Assembly: GCA_036346225.1 (NCBI GenBank)
Contig: JARFIW010000999.1
Location: 4,509,001 to 4,573,000 of the forward strand
Origin: Platerodrilus igneus
Lineage: Eukaryota > Arthropoda > Insecta > Coleoptera > Lycidae
Length of the DNA: 64,000 nucleotides
Direction: 5' to 3'
Shown: positions 1-11,499 of the stretch, piece by piece
Layout of the letters: each line of letters starts with the position of its first letter
How positions within the stretch are numbered: position 1 is the stretch's first letter
Translations under genes and position numbers: made by a program
The notes under the pieces: model-generated
Told to the model about the DNA's origin: nothing
The model's database searches: none
The model's input: only the letters and a program-made list of their open reading frames with translations

Positions 1-30
1 ACAGATATATACGCACACGTGCGCACATAC

Positions 31-448
31 ACACCAGGGACTGTACGTGGTTCCCCTGGTTTCCGGCTGCCGACGGCCAGGACACGTACAGGAATGCAAA
101 CTTCTCGGTTTCTGATTTCCGGCTGCCGACGGTCGGAAGCTGGGAAGGAAAGCAGTCCCAAGGACAACATCACAGACAGAAACACATATACGCACCCTCA
201 CGTGCGCACAGACCCAAACACACACACACGCACACATACACACCAGGGACTGTACGTGGTCCCCCTGGTTTCCGGCTGCCGACGGCCAGGACACGTACAG
301 GAATGCAAACTTCTCGGTTTCTGATTTCCGGCTGCCGACGGTCGGAAGCTGGGAAGGAAAGCAGTCCCAAGGACATTACCACAGACAGAAACACACACAC
401 ACTCACGCATCCACACGCGCGCACAGACACAAACACACACACACACAC
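31..448. repeat. Tandem repeat, two copies of a ~209-bp unit with CA-rich linkers
   Basis: A block starting acaccagggactgtacgtgg at 31 recurs at 240 with almost no change, giving a 209-bp period. Each unit carries the motif ttccggctgccgacgg twice, followed by a CA-rich microsatellite (about 217-236 and 394-452). Short open frames here read only repeat sequence (His/Thr or Cys/Val runs) and I do not treat them as genes. The array may begin before the window. Confidence 0.85.
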
Positions 449-478
449 ACACGAGTATTTCCAAACGCAAATAATATA

Positions 479-711
479 AAACTAACTAATATAATTTAAG
501 GTAGCAAATAGTTCTGTTAGATTTCTTAGGAGTAACAGGTTTGCTGTAATTTTTAGGTAGCAGACTAAATGTAATGTTAGAATAAATAAAAAAAAAAATA
601 AAAAAAAATAATAAAATGATTTCATCTTGTGTAAAAAATTTAATGTAAAATGAATTTAATTTGAGAGTTATGTATTTCACTGAAACAGTCATTATTTAAT
701 AGTTTTTTAAA
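479..711. other. AT-rich spacer, no gene seen
   Basis: The stretch is A/T-rich with a short A-run near 590-610. I see no coding or structural signal. Confidence 0.5.
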
Positions 712-825
712 TACGAAGGCTGTCCGGAAAGTAGTACCCCTTTGCACCGTGTGGAGCGCTGGTGAGAAGAGTAGCATCCGGACTAGTTATAACACGTTTA
801 GTTATATTGCAGCTGTCTATGTGCA

Positions 826-2196
826 ATGTTACGCCTCGCTAATATTGACTGTGTTTATAATGTTAAAAAAATAGAGAACCCCGCCAGATGTGAAATTAGG
901 GCTGTGATTAGATTTCTCAGAGCAAGAAATGTGAAAGCCTGCGATATTCATTGTCAACTAAAGGAAGTGTATGGGGACAATGTTATGGATGAGTCATCAG
1001 TTCGGCGTTGGTGTCGTAATTTCAGTATGGGCAGAGCCAATACCCATTATGAAGCGCATTCCGGACGACCGTCAGTAATTACGGATTAACTGCTGAGTTT
1101 AATTAACGAATTCGCGAAGGCAAGTAACAATTGATGAAGATCAGTGAAAATTTCAGCAATGTTTCGCGAACAGTTGTTCATGAAATTGTTAAGGATCACT
1201 TTCATTATGCCAAGATCAGAACAAGGTGGATCCCTCGCAATGCTTACTGACGAACACAAAACCACCCGTATGGTTGCAACACTGACGTTTTTGTACCGTT
1301 ATTCTCGTGAAGGAGACTCTTTCTTGACTCGCAATCTCGCATAGCACTGACGACGAGAAATGAGTTTGTTCTGCAACACCTACAAGTAAAAGGCAATCAA
1401 TGGAGTGGCATCATGCTCTATGACCAACCAAGCCGAAAAAATTCAAAACGGCCATGTCTACTCGAAAACTCATGGCAACCATTTTCTGGAATCGGCAAGG
1501 TGCCGATGCATATTGTGTGACATTAAAGAAATTACGGCGAGCAATTCAAAATCGACGGTGAGGTTTGTTGTCTAGCGGCGTCCTTCTCCAGGCGGCTCCG
1601 TAGCGTAGTTGGTATGCGTGTGACTACTATGTCCAAGGTCCCGCGTTCAAATTCCGACACAATCTGCTTGAAAAATGTTAGGCGAGCTTTTTTCACCAAA
1701 AATACACCCTCTTTAGGATGAGCGGTAAAATGGAGGTCCCGTGTGTGTTGTCACGCACGTTAAAGATACCACCTTGCTTGGAACAGCAATGGTTCGGCAA
1801 AATTCAAAATTTCCAGGTAAAAAAAACTCGCTTCCTAACCAATGTAGTACCTTCGAATGGAGCATTTGAAAATCAAATATAGGGGCGTCCTTCTCCTCCA
1901 CAACAATGCCAGGCCTCATACTGCTCAAATAATAGAACAACTTGTTCAACAATTCAAATGGGAAACATAACCATCCACCCTACAGCCCAGACTTGGCACC
2001 ATCAGATTTTTATCTGTTTACAAAACTCAAGGACTTTTTGGCAGGAAAGAAATTTAAAAGTGATGATGAACTGAAAGCAGCTGTGACTTCATATCTCAAT
2101 ACATTGGCGACAGAGGAGTACAAAGCTGGCATACAAAAACTCGTCTCACGCTATGATAAATGCTTAGATTTGCGACGTGACTATGTGGAGAAGTAG
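826..2196 (+). pseudogene. mariner transposase, inactivated
   Basis: This would be the DNA-cutting and strand-joining enzyme of the mariner element. The N-terminal DNA-binding half is open at 826-1089 and ends with a GRPSVIT linker typical of mariner. In the catalytic half the first aspartate is visible in a TDDEK motif near 1346, but the next codon, normally Trp, is TGA. The second aspartate, normally HDNARPH, reads HNNARPH just right of the SINE (near 1898), so it is substituted. The third lies in SPDLAPSDF (about 1988-2014). Frames change before 1144 and near 1950, and a SINE splits the gene between the first and second catalytic residues. It is dead. Confidence 0.9.
1590..1883 (+). mobile_element. 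tRNA-derived SINE, full-length copy with target duplication
   Basis: The head resembles a tRNA gene: a Pol III A box (tagcgtagttgg at 1601-1612) and a B box (gttcaaattc at 1645-1654). The unrelated body includes a tract ccttgcttggaacagca and ends near aaatcaaatatagg. A 13-bp target duplication, ggcgtccttctcc, flanks it at 1577-1589 and 1884-1896, inside the mariner transposase gene. It is one of five copies or pieces of the same family in the window; the others are at 15641, 15999, 29411 and 34859. It is a retroposon mobilised by a LINE, not a functional tRNA. Confidence 0.9.
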
Positions 2197-2295
2197 TATA
2201 AGGTTTGTTCTTTTCAAAAAACATTAAAATTTGTTAAAATGTACTAGTTTATGTTTTATTTAAAAAAGGGTACTTCTTTCCGGACGACCCTCGTA

Positions 2296-2957
2296 TTTCT
2301 TTCAGAATAAGAAACAATGAGGGTACACGTCTAACCAGTTCCAGGACTGAAGACCTAATTATAATGAAATATCCGCAGTAGCTGGACACGACGCTCTCAG
2401 CGTCGTTAAAAGTGCCTTACAACTCTAGAGAGTTTTTTGGCATGTTGGTGGTCTTCTGATTGTTGTGGTGTTTTTTATATGTTGATGTTCATGAATATAT
2501 ATGTAGGTCTGGATCCCAAGAGACCTGCTCCTGGAATCTTCTTGTTTTGGTGCAGTGAGCAGTTTCCCAGATTTTCGCCTTGGTTGTCCTCCAACTACAC
2601 AGTATCTGGATCCTGGGTCCACTGGCCTGTGGTTTTCGGCCGACAGGAAGGCTACTCGCGACAGGCCGCTCCATCGTCAGGTAGCTCGTCTAAACAGGAC
2701 TGACGGATGTGCATCCCCGACGACTTCACTTGTGTACCCACTCCTCGGCACCCCGCATAGCTGAAGAACTCCCTCAGGACGTCACCGTTCCGCTGCTCAC
2801 CTTTGATCGCCCGAAGGCGGTGGTAGAAATACGTTGCTGCCTCGTCGGCGTCTGCGCAACAACTGTTGATGAAATATTTCTTTTTAGAACTAATATTTAA
2901 TATGTAAGGTTGATGTTGGAACGAATGATGATTCAGTAACGAACATTGAAGGCATTT
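2296..2957. other. Non-coding spacer with a small perfect hairpin
   Basis: No credible gene is seen. At 2388-2406 there is a perfect 7-bp stem (acgacgc/gcgtcgt) with a 5-base loop. A 20-base string, ccaggactgaagacctaat, near 2341 recurs near 16276, so part of this spacer may be an old dispersed repeat. Confidence 0.4.
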
Positions 2958-2962
2958 AGCGT

Positions 2963-3321
2963 TGTTCCGTTTGTATTTATAGTTATTTACTGTTAGTTAT
3001 AGCATAAGATGAAGCTTGCAGGTAAACTCGCATCCGCCTTGTGGATATTAAATGCCATTAGATTGTCGCAATTCAGTCTTCACGGTACTTTGTGTTATTG
3101 ATGTACCGCGAAAAGTTAGTTTAAAGTGTGCTGTGCGTCGCTATGATATTTGTTAGACAGATATAAACTTCTGTCAAAAGTTGGCGTTTTCTACTGCTAG
3201 TTTTTCGAACACCGCTAAATCTAATAACTTAGATAAGTACTCGAAGGTTTCCACTATTTTTATTGTTAAATATACTGACCTCAACCATCTGTGGTTATCG
3301 AAGTTTACTGCCACATTAACA
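2963..3321 (+). repeat. BEL/Pao 5' LTR
   Basis: It starts TGTTCCG and ends ATTAACA. It aligns along its whole length with 14152-14515 with many scattered mismatches and small gaps, so the insertion is old. Confidence 0.9.
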
Positions 3322-3640
3322 TATATGATCAATTCTTGCCGGATCTGAATGTTACCTGCAAGCTCTACATTTTTTTATTACCTTACGTTGATTAGATACC
3401 ACTAATCAAGGTATAGCATTTATGTATGTTGGTTATTATCTTATAGTTACATACTTGGTTGATTAATATTTGAATTTGGTTTTTAAATTATTTGTAGTGT
3501 TTAATTTGGATTTTCACATAAAGCGCGGTAATCAATACTAATTGCTTGTTTTATGTTAGTACATACATTAAAAGTTTTCTTTTGTTTTGCATATTTTTCC
3601 CGCTTGTATTTCTTCGCTTTCGTTTTAGTAACTTCTAATC

Positions 3641-4960
3641 ATGGCAAACAGACTCAAAAAGGCGTATTTTATAAGAACCACGCAAAATAACCCCCTTCAG
3701 GCGACTCTAAAAAATCCTTAACAAAACTAGTTGAACCCAGTGTTTTAGAACTCTTCCGGGCTCAATACACGTCGATCGACATGCTTAAGGAAAACTTCTT
3801 TGAGCAATATAATTTCATTATTGGTGAAATCGGTTCAGCTTAAGACCCATATAATCAGTTTGAAATAGAGAATTCAATCAGAGAGCGCTTCAACAATATC
3901 TCTTTTCTTGTTAAAGCCCTTTATTTCAAGTTATTTCCAATCAATCTTGCCACCCTTGTGAAAGGTGGATGATCCGCACCTTCACACAGTGCAAAATCCA
4001 AAGTAATACTACCGCCCTTGATTCTACCTTCATTTGAAGGTGATATAAGTACGTTCGAAAGCTTTATGGATTGATTTGATAGTCTGGTTCACTATACTGG
4101 CGACCTCTCCGACGTTGATAAATTTTTCTACCTCCAGTCCGCTTTGAAAAATTCCGCATTACTTACCATTAAAAATTTTGATCAAACCGCATCTAATAAC
4201 CCCCTTGCATATAATAAAATTCGCGAAAAATATCGTAATATTCGCCGCATCACTTCTGCTCTTTGGGAAAATATTGAAGAATCCCCAAAATTGAATTCTG
4301 ACCACCCATCAGGTTTGTAAAAATTAGTAGACATTTTTAACGATTACTTGCAAGCGCATAAGAAGTTTGGAATGGGACTTCATCCTGGTGCAAATAATCC
4401 TAAATTGCCTGGATGTGCACACTTCCCGCAAATTTGAGTTACATCAGGATCCCTTATCTATCCGATTCTATGCAGAGTTAATTGCTTACTTGGAAAAAAC
4501 TTGTAAATCTTTATCAAAATGGTCGGTCAATTATAAATCTGATTTAAACAAAGTTGTTCATACTAACAACAATGCTAGGTCTCGCTCCGCTGTTTCCATG
4601 TTAGTACATACTAGTCGTAATGTCGTTAAATGTCCGCTTTGTCACCAAGACCATACTCTTTATCGTTGTAATGATTTCGCTAAACTTTCTTGTCAGGATC
4701 GCTACAATGTTGTTAAAAAACATCGACTTTGTATCAACTGTCGTAGTAGTTTGCACATTTTGAATAAATTCAAATCTACTATTTCTTGCCGCCAATGTAA
4801 TCAATGTCATCATTCTTTGTTACACTTCTACCACATTTCGTCTAAACTCGCTTCCGATACTAGTACCAAAGCTCGTTTCAGCTCTGCTCCCGCATCCTCT
4901 AAGGTTTGGCCTTGTACTAGTTCCGCTATTCAGGACGCCTTCCGCTCCTCCTGCCTATGA
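3641..4960 (+). pseudogene. BEL/Pao gag remnant with cysteine-rich region
   Basis: Gag forms the particle that packages the element RNA. An ATG at 3641 opens a short reading frame that soon stops. The clearest part is the 4367-4960 frame, where about residues 87-150 carry the Cys/His pattern of Pao/BEL Gag (CPLCHQDH..., CINCRSS, CRQCNQCHH). Stops and frame changes between 3641 and 4367 make it non-functional. The frame ends in sequence that leads almost directly into the RT/RNase H connection, so protease and the RT palm seem to be deleted. Confidence 0.8.
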
Positions 4961-5029
4961 GAAAACATTGACTTCGTTTAGCAGTAGTAGCCCGTCGACT
5001 TCGAATGTTGTTTTATTTAACTGGCTCCC

Positions 5030-5839
5030 TTGAAAATAGAATGGGATGATACCCCTCCCACCGATATACTGCGTTTGTGGGAGAGATACCTACATGAATT
5101 GCCATTTTTTTCCGACTATTATTTGCCGCGCTTGTTAATTCCGACACATTGTTCTACGTGCGAAATTCATTGCTTTGCTGACGCATCCGGACGCGGCTAT
5201 TGCACTGTGGTTTATTTTCTTTTTGTCTCCTATTCCGTTTAGTTTGTGCAAAATCTAAAGTTGCTCCTTTTCGTACCTTTTCTTTGCCTAGACTCGAACT
5301 TTTAGCCGTCACGTTGGCATCAAAACTATTAACCTTTATCCTCAAAACCTTTTATTTTAATTTTACGCTTGATACAATTTTTTGTTGGTCTGATTTCATG
5401 TTGGTTCTTTCTTGGATTCGTTCTTCACAATAGCGCTGGAAGACCTTTGTCGCAAATCGAGTCTCCTATATTCAAAAAAACACCTCTCGCGCTTCTTGGC
5501 ATCACATTCCCTCCAATGAAAATCATACTGATGTCGGGTCACGTGGTTTACTACCTAGCGACTTGTAGCAGTGTTCTTTATGGAGGGCGGCATTCCCTGC
5601 CTTGTACCATTTATTCGAAAAATACAGTCCTCATACACCACATTTTAATTCTTCTGAAGTTCTCATCGAAGAACGTTCAATTGTTCTGACCGTCCTTTTC
5701 TTGAATTGAAATAGGTTTTGAACATAATTCTTCTTTTCAATTCATTATTCGCATTGTCGTTTGGATTCTACGCTTTGTCCATAACCTACAATATCCGTTT
5801 GCTACGGTAAAATCACGGGTCAGGAAGAAAAGTAAACGT
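5030..5839 (+). pseudogene. BEL/Pao pol remnant: RT-RNase H connection and RNase H
   Basis: The frame at 5030-5242 contains a WDDTPP...LWERYL stretch followed by IHCFADASGRGYC, the start of a BEL/Pao RNase H. The frame shifts near 5220 and continues with SKVAPFRTFSLPRLELLAV, also typical of this family. Further frame changes follow. At 5750-5830 a stretch resembling IVVWILRFVHNL marks the usual region before integrase, and pol is then cut at 5839 by the inserted block. It resumes in frame at 13016. No functional product is possible. Confidence 0.8.
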
Positions 5840-6359
5840 TGGGGACGAAAATGGTATCCGTAATAAAAAAAAAAAGAGAAACCGCCGGGTAGCAGTAGTC
5901 GTAGATTGGGGGTGGACAGGACAAATATAATCAAGAGTTGACAATGAAACCATTTGTATCCTGCAGGCTACAGTATACCAGGACAGCACGAATTTCTATC
6001 TACCAACCTATAGGTACCAAAAAAAAAAAAACGTACTACTAAAGCTCGGTTTATTATTATGAGGTAGAAATTAACTCCTAAGTATATTTTTATTGTTTTG
6101 CAAGTCAAACAAAAAAGGAAAAAGAAAATCTTATGATTATAGTGCACGCTCACAGTCAAGCGGAAATATCAGTGACTTAAATATTAAATATTACCAAAGT
6201 TCATGAGCTCCCTAACGTAATCACGCAATACAAATTATCCCTACAGGCAAATCTCTAAAAATAAGGGGATTAAAATTCTCAATTGGCAATTGGTACATAA
6301 GCCGTCGCCGTAAAAGGTACTTTCTGCTCTGGGTTAGACCCAAAGCAGCTAGTTATGAC

Positions 6360-6723
6360 TGTGGTGTTCTCTTGGGGTCTTTAGTAAAGGTGATTAAAAA
6401 CGAAGTCGAAGACCATTTCACATTTAATTTAATTAACACGTTAAGGTGCAGTACAACCGTTATATCTTAGGGTTAGATTTTTAATGTTCTTATTCTATAT
6501 TAGTTCTTAACTGCTAATAATAATTATGCAATTATGCTTACTTAATAATTCCAATTACACCTAGCCTAGAGTTCGTTGCACATGTACTTCCTATTGATTG
6601 TCTTACTGTACAATTCCGCACTTTGCACTTCCTATAATAAGTCACTCACCTTTTAAAGGCATAAAACTTAATTCAATATAATAACTATAAATTATTAGGA
6701 TATTCGGCTATTACACCATCACA
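6360..6723 (-). repeat. gypsy-1 3' LTR
   Basis: It is 364 bp long, the same as the 5' LTR at 11839-12202. I count about a dozen mismatches, nearly all in the first ~130 bases of the plus-strand orientation (the U5 side). The remaining ~230 bases are identical apart from one site. Confidence 0.93.
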
Positions 6724-6816
6724 CCTCCACGGGGTGCACTAAAAAATTTTTTGTTTTTCAAATAAAAAATTTTCTAAATTAGTAGTACATGTCTCATACT
6801 GCTCCTTGCAATTGTG

Positions 6817-7830
6817 TTACAATACGTTATACAATTTTATCCTATTCTTATGGATTTCTACTAACTTTTTATCTATCTTAACTATAACATTAGGATTCTT
6901 ATCTAAAACTACTTCATATGGGCCTACAAATATTGGATCTCTTTTATTAAGAGATGTATTCTTAACCAACAACTTATCTCCTAATTTATAATTAACATGC
7001 TTAGTTTTGATATCAAACTTATGCTTTCGTTTGCTTTTGGATTGTAATAAATTATATCTCGCTTCATTTCCAGCGACTTGCAATCTATACTTAAGTTCTG
7101 CTGGATAGTTATCAAAATTATATAGTGGGTCTACTGAGTTTACCACGTTTGACGGTATTTGATTAATTTTCCCAAACACTAATTCGTGCGGGGTATATTT
7201 AGTTTCCGTATGCACTGAATTATTGTATGCAAAACACCAATAAGGTATCCAAATGCTCCAATTATTTGAATACTGCGGACATTGGATCCTTAAATATGCT
7301 GCTAAATTTTTATGTGAGTTTTCGAGCGCACCGATAGTTTCATGATGATAAGCTGTAGAATTTAACTGCTTTATATTTAATAATTTGCAAGTTTCCTTAA
7401 GAATCTCCGACATGAACTCTGAACCTTTATCCGTTAAAATTTCGCGTGAGATGACGTAGCGTAAAATAAAATTTTCGACAAACGCTCTAGTTACACTTTC
7501 AGTCTCTTTGTTTGGTAATGGATATGCTTCTACAAATTTACTTAAATCACACTGTAGTGTCAAAATGTACCTGTTTCCATTTGCATCTGGTTGCAATGGT
7601 CCAACTAAGTCTAAAAAAACTTTTTTGAAAGCTTCGGAAGCTGTGGTTGTAATTATCATCGGCTGTTTGCTAATATTTGAATGTTTATGTCTTTGACATT
7701 CGTCACATTTTTTAATAAATGTTTCTACATCCTTTCGCATACTTGACTAAAAATAGTATCGCTTTATGTTATTGTATGTTCTATTGATGCCCGCGTGACC
7801 TCCCGTAGGCAATAAATGAAAATCATTAAT
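6817..7830 (-). pseudogene. gypsy-1 integrase
   Basis: Integrase inserts the element cDNA into the genome. The main open frame is 6817-7740 (307 codons). The zinc-binding half begins upstream, with HLLPTGGH near 7790-7815, and CDECQ follows near residue 12. The catalytic triad is visible as FLDLVGP (about residue 43), LTDKGSEF (about 102) and GALENSH (about 138), so both aspartates and the glutamate are present. The C-terminal part ends with a chromatin/DNA-binding fold pattern (VGPYEVV). A stop at 7741-7750 separates the first histidines from the rest, so I score it as broken, though lightly. Confidence 0.88.
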
Positions 7831-7832
7831 GA

Positions 7833-8384
7833 TTAATCTTTGCGTTTCTGAGTTTTGAATATTAGTGACTTCCCTAATCGCACTAATTCGTATGTCATTT
7901 TTTTTAGTAAATTGCGACCGGCTTTACAGTTATTTAAAAATGACTTCGATTCTTCGTTTTTTATAATAATAAATTCCGGAATTGTAAATTCTCTACGAAG
8001 AAATTGCAGGTCTCTCAACGACGCTTCGAAGGCTGACGCTGATCGAGATCCTTGCTTCAAATAAACTATATTTTTACTCCTATCATAAATTGATAATGCA
8101 TGCATGTAAACAAAATTATTTCCTTTATTGGATTTAATGATTCTGTTAAACTCCTCCTCTGCTACAAATCGTAATTCTGTTGCATCCTTCGGATGCTTCA
8201 AAAGTTCAACAATGTTGGGGTGATCAGTCCCATCATCCTTTGATGCTTTTGATTCGACTTGAGAGTCGCCTAATTTTCTACTTTGGGCTCTTGTTGTTAG
8301 ATATACTTTTTCGTGAACCGCTCGTTCCATATTCTTTAAATAATCTGAATCTATAATAATTCTAGATAAAGCGTCCGCTGTCAC
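7833..8384 (-). pseudogene. gypsy-1 pol: end of RNase H and connection to integrase
   Basis: The frame opens with TADALSRI, the standard end of a gypsy RNase H (upstream in another phase, GTENV). It continues as a lysine-rich spacer, including IVYLKQGSRSASAFE, before integrase. It joins RNase H (8526-8888) to integrase (6817-7830) with stops in between. Confidence 0.75.
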
Positions 8385-8525
8385 GTTTTCTGTACCCCTA
8401 ATATACGTTATTGTAAAATCAAATTCTTCCTAACGGTCTATGATCCGTTAAAATTTGAAATTTTTTGCCAAATAAGTATGGTCTAAATTTTTTCACTGCC
8501 CATACTATAGCTAATAACTCTTTTT

Positions 8526-8888
8526 CTATTGTACAATATTTATTTCGGCTTTGTTAAGTGCTCTACTTGCGTAAGCTACTGGCTTGTCGTCGCCATTTGA
8601 CAAAACTGCTCCTAACGCGTAACCTGATGCGTCCGTGCGTAAGATGAACGTACTATTATCTGAAAAATCTGGGTATTGTAATATTGGTGGGTTTGTTAAA
8701 GTTGTTTTTAACAGTTCGAATGCTGCCTGACATTCATTGGTCCATTGGGAAGTGACACCTTTCCTAGACAATTTGTTTAACGGTGCTGTTATTTCAGCAA
8801 ATTTTGGAATAAATTTTCTATAGTAATTGGCAAATGCTACAAACCTTTTAACGTCGTTAGCGTTTAGTGGTGTTGGATAATTTTGCAT
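8526..8888 (-). pseudogene. gypsy-1 RNase H segment
   Basis: The RNase H start is clear: a FVAFANYYRKFIPKFAEITAPL lead-in of which ANYYRKFI is diagnostic, then LRTDASGYALGAVL with the first catalytic aspartate, and PVAYASRAL. The frame ends at a stop after EINIVQ near 8526. Weak coding continues through 8400-8520 with several stops. Confidence 0.85.
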
Positions 8889-8940
8889 GACTGCAATTTT
8901 TCTGGATCTGGTTGTACCCCTTGTGCCGTTATAACGTGCC

Positions 8941-9834
8941 CTAAATATAAAATTCCTTCTTTAAAAATTCACACTTTTTTGGATTTAATTTTAAATTGAC
9001 TTTTCTTAACCTATTGAGTACTTTTACTAAATTTGTATTGTGCTTTTCTAAACTATCTCCGAATACAATTAAATCATCCAAATATATAAAGCAATTCTCG
9101 TAATTTAATCCTGATAAGGCTACTGTCATCGCTCGTGCAAAAATACTCGGGCTTACTTTTAACCCCATCGGTAACCTAGTCATTTGAAATTGCCCTTTGT
9201 CTGTACTAAATGCCGTACACGGTCTGGACTGTTCTTGTAATCCTATCTGATAATAAATTTGATATAAATCTAAACGTGAAAAATATATCGCACCTCCTAA
9301 CGAATCTAAAATTGATTCGATACTTGGTAGCGGAAATTTGTCATCTTGCAATTTAGTGTTTAATTGTCTATAATCAATAACTACACGCCATTTTTTGTTT
9401 CCTAAACTATCCGGTTTTTTCGGTACTATTAGTAGTGGTGAAGACCAAACACTTTGTGCGGGTTCTATTATCCCGTCATGTAACATTTTATCTACTTGCT
9501 TTCCTATATCATTTTTCTGTGAATATGGTAACCTATATGGTTTAACGTACGTTGCTCTAGCATCTGTTTGTAACTGAATATGCTGCTCACTTATATTTGA
9601 CACGGTCAGTAGGTCATTGTCGACATAAAATACGTCTGCAAACTTAACACATATCTTATGAATGATGGTTTGTTCTTCGCTATTCAAACCTTCGACGTTA
9701 ATGTCTTTTAATAATTTATCAATACGTTCAACTGAGAATTTTGACTTTTCAAATTTAACTATCTTGTAATCTGAAAGACGTTCGATGGTAGGTTTAAAAT
9801 TTCGTAACTTAATTTCGGTGTCGTTCGTATTCAA
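8941..9834 (-). pseudogene. gypsy-1 reverse transcriptase
   Basis: This 297-codon frame holds fingers and palm of a Ty3/gypsy RT: GIIEPAQSVWSSPLL, KWRVVIDYRQLN, FSRLDLYQIYYQIGL, FQMTRLPMGLKVSPSIFARAM and FIYLDDLIVFG. The YLDD active site is intact. The frame breaks at 8941 just before the RNase H lead-in. Protease-side sequence lies upstream at 9840-10330. The enzyme copies element RNA to cDNA in the particle. Confidence 0.9.
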
Positions 9835-9839
9835 TAACT

Positions 9840-10330
9840 TTACTGGAATAAAATTTTAACTGGCTTTACAACTACGTTTGCTAGAAATACACCTTCGCAT
9901 AGTTCTTGTGATTTTACTACGCATTCCTCCTTGTAATTCACTATGAAATATTTGATAACTTCGCATCGTGGTGGGATTATTGTATATAAATCTTCGTTTG
10001 CTAATAATGGAATTGCCGTTGATACATTATTACTAACGAAAGTAAATTTATAATTTTTATAATCGATATTTGATTTGTACTTATTAAAAAAATCTGATCC
10101 TATTACTCCATTTACGTCTGATTTGAAATCGTTCATTACAACAAAAGATTAATTGAGATATTCCCTATTTTAATTGGTAGATTTACTGTTCCAATTGCTT
10201 TTGTTTTACCCGATACTCCTTGAATAAAAATTTGCTTATCTGTATCAATATTTACCTTAGTTGTTAAACTAGAAATGAAAATAACACTTACTGATGCTCC
10301 TGTATCTAAAATTAATTTAATTGTATTGTT
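9840..10330 (-). pseudogene. gypsy-1 aspartic protease
   Basis: On the minus strand LILDTGASVSVIF is readable at about 10275-10312, the retroelement protease active site with DTG intact. The frame then meets two adjacent stops near 10146-10155 and reopens as 9840-10136 with GVIGSDFF, the second conserved protease segment. Protease would cut Gag-Pol into mature proteins. Confidence 0.8.
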
Positions 10331-10757
10331 ATTGTATCCTACTTCTATGAAATTTATACTATTAATATTTAAAATGTTGTGAACGTTTCCTAAATTATTC
10401 CGGGGGGTCTCGAAAAAATGTTTTCAGTTCCCTAGTTTGGTCTGGTGTATTTTCTGTGGAGTTTTTTTCTGACGAGTTGATGTAAAAATTGGATGGTTTT
10501 CCCTATTATAAAACTGATTACCTCTTACAGTTTTACTTACATATGCATTTCCTCGACCTCTAGTGTTCATGAACGTGCATGAATTATTTCTTTGACCTTG
10601 ATACCTGGTGTGTGAGGTACGTTGACTTCCATTTGTATGATGGTTATGTTATTTTACGCGTCTAGTAAATTGACGACCTTTTTCGGTTAGGTAATACATT
10701 TGCTGAGGTTTATTTGCAATTTCCTCTTCTCTCGCAGCTATTATGGCGTCTTTTAAT

Positions 10758-11469
10758 TTATCGTAATTTTGAGCTTTTATAATTGTTTTTAAATTTTCGT
10801 CCCTTATTCCGTTTGTAAATGTAAATTTTTTCGTTAGCGGCTGTCAAAATTTTTAATGATTGTTCGTTACCCTCTGCTTGAGCTATTGTTAAATTGACCA
10901 TTAATTCCTCGATCGTTTTACCAAAATTTTCAATTGATTTATTATTTTGTCTGGAGTTATGTAATTCGGCAGACAATCCTGATGCTGATTTTTTAGTTAA
11001 AAGATGATGTTTGATATCGTTCACAAGCGCTTTTACATACTCATACTTACTATCTAATCGCATTTTAGCATTTTGACTTAACTTAATTTTTATGACAAAA
11101 TTTACTAACAATCTCTTACCTTCGTCATCTAACAAGCTATCATATAGTTCAATTGCGTCGACCATTTGCTTGGTGGTATTTTCTGAACCGTCCATGGCTG
11201 GAATCATGGAGGCTGCTACTTTTAATTCAAATTTTTCACTTATCTATTATGGATATGTGCTGCTTAACTTTATCGATAATTTCAGAACTATCAAATTTTG
11301 CGACTTTAATCTTTTCTTTCTCTAGCGTATACTCCTCGCATAACCTATTCAAATAAACAAATTTCCTATTAGTAACATCTAAATCGTTTCGTCTTTCTTG
11401 ACCATCTTTATTTAAATTTTTAATAAAAATCTTAAATTCCTCTAAAATTTGCTTTAACTGTTCCGTCAT
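10758..11469 (-). pseudogene. gypsy-1 gag region
   Basis: Two frames (11236-11469 and 10758-11207, about 77 and 149 codons) encode charged, helix-prone proteins in the gag position, with frame breaks near 11220 and 10800. Downstream, near 10500-10600, an arginine/glycine-rich stretch (TRGRGNAY, TVRGNQFY) precedes protease, and no CCHC zinc knuckle is visible. Gag without a knuckle but with basic RG segments occurs in some gypsy lineages. Identity rests mostly on position. Confidence 0.65.
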
Positions 11470-11499
11470 TAATTTTAACTCGTACTTAATTTTTATAGC

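Larger units (their letters stand above)
712..2295 (+). mobile_element. mariner element with TA target duplication (mariner-1)
   Basis: The element runs from 714 to 2293, flanked by TA at 712-713 and 2294-2295, the target of Tc1/mariner elements. The left end (cgaaggctgtccggaaagta...) is an imperfect inverted copy of the right end (...tactttccggacgaccctcg type), so terminal inverted repeats are visible for about 28 bp. It encodes a damaged mariner transposase and was later hit by a SINE at 1590-1883, which brings it to 1,580 bp; without the SINE and one target copy it would be about 1.27 kb, the usual mariner size. Confidence 0.93.

Noticed and set aside
1601..1672. Possible tRNA gene
   Set aside because: A and B boxes are present, but the sequence is the head of a repeated SINE with a target duplication and does not fold into a convincing cloverleaf.
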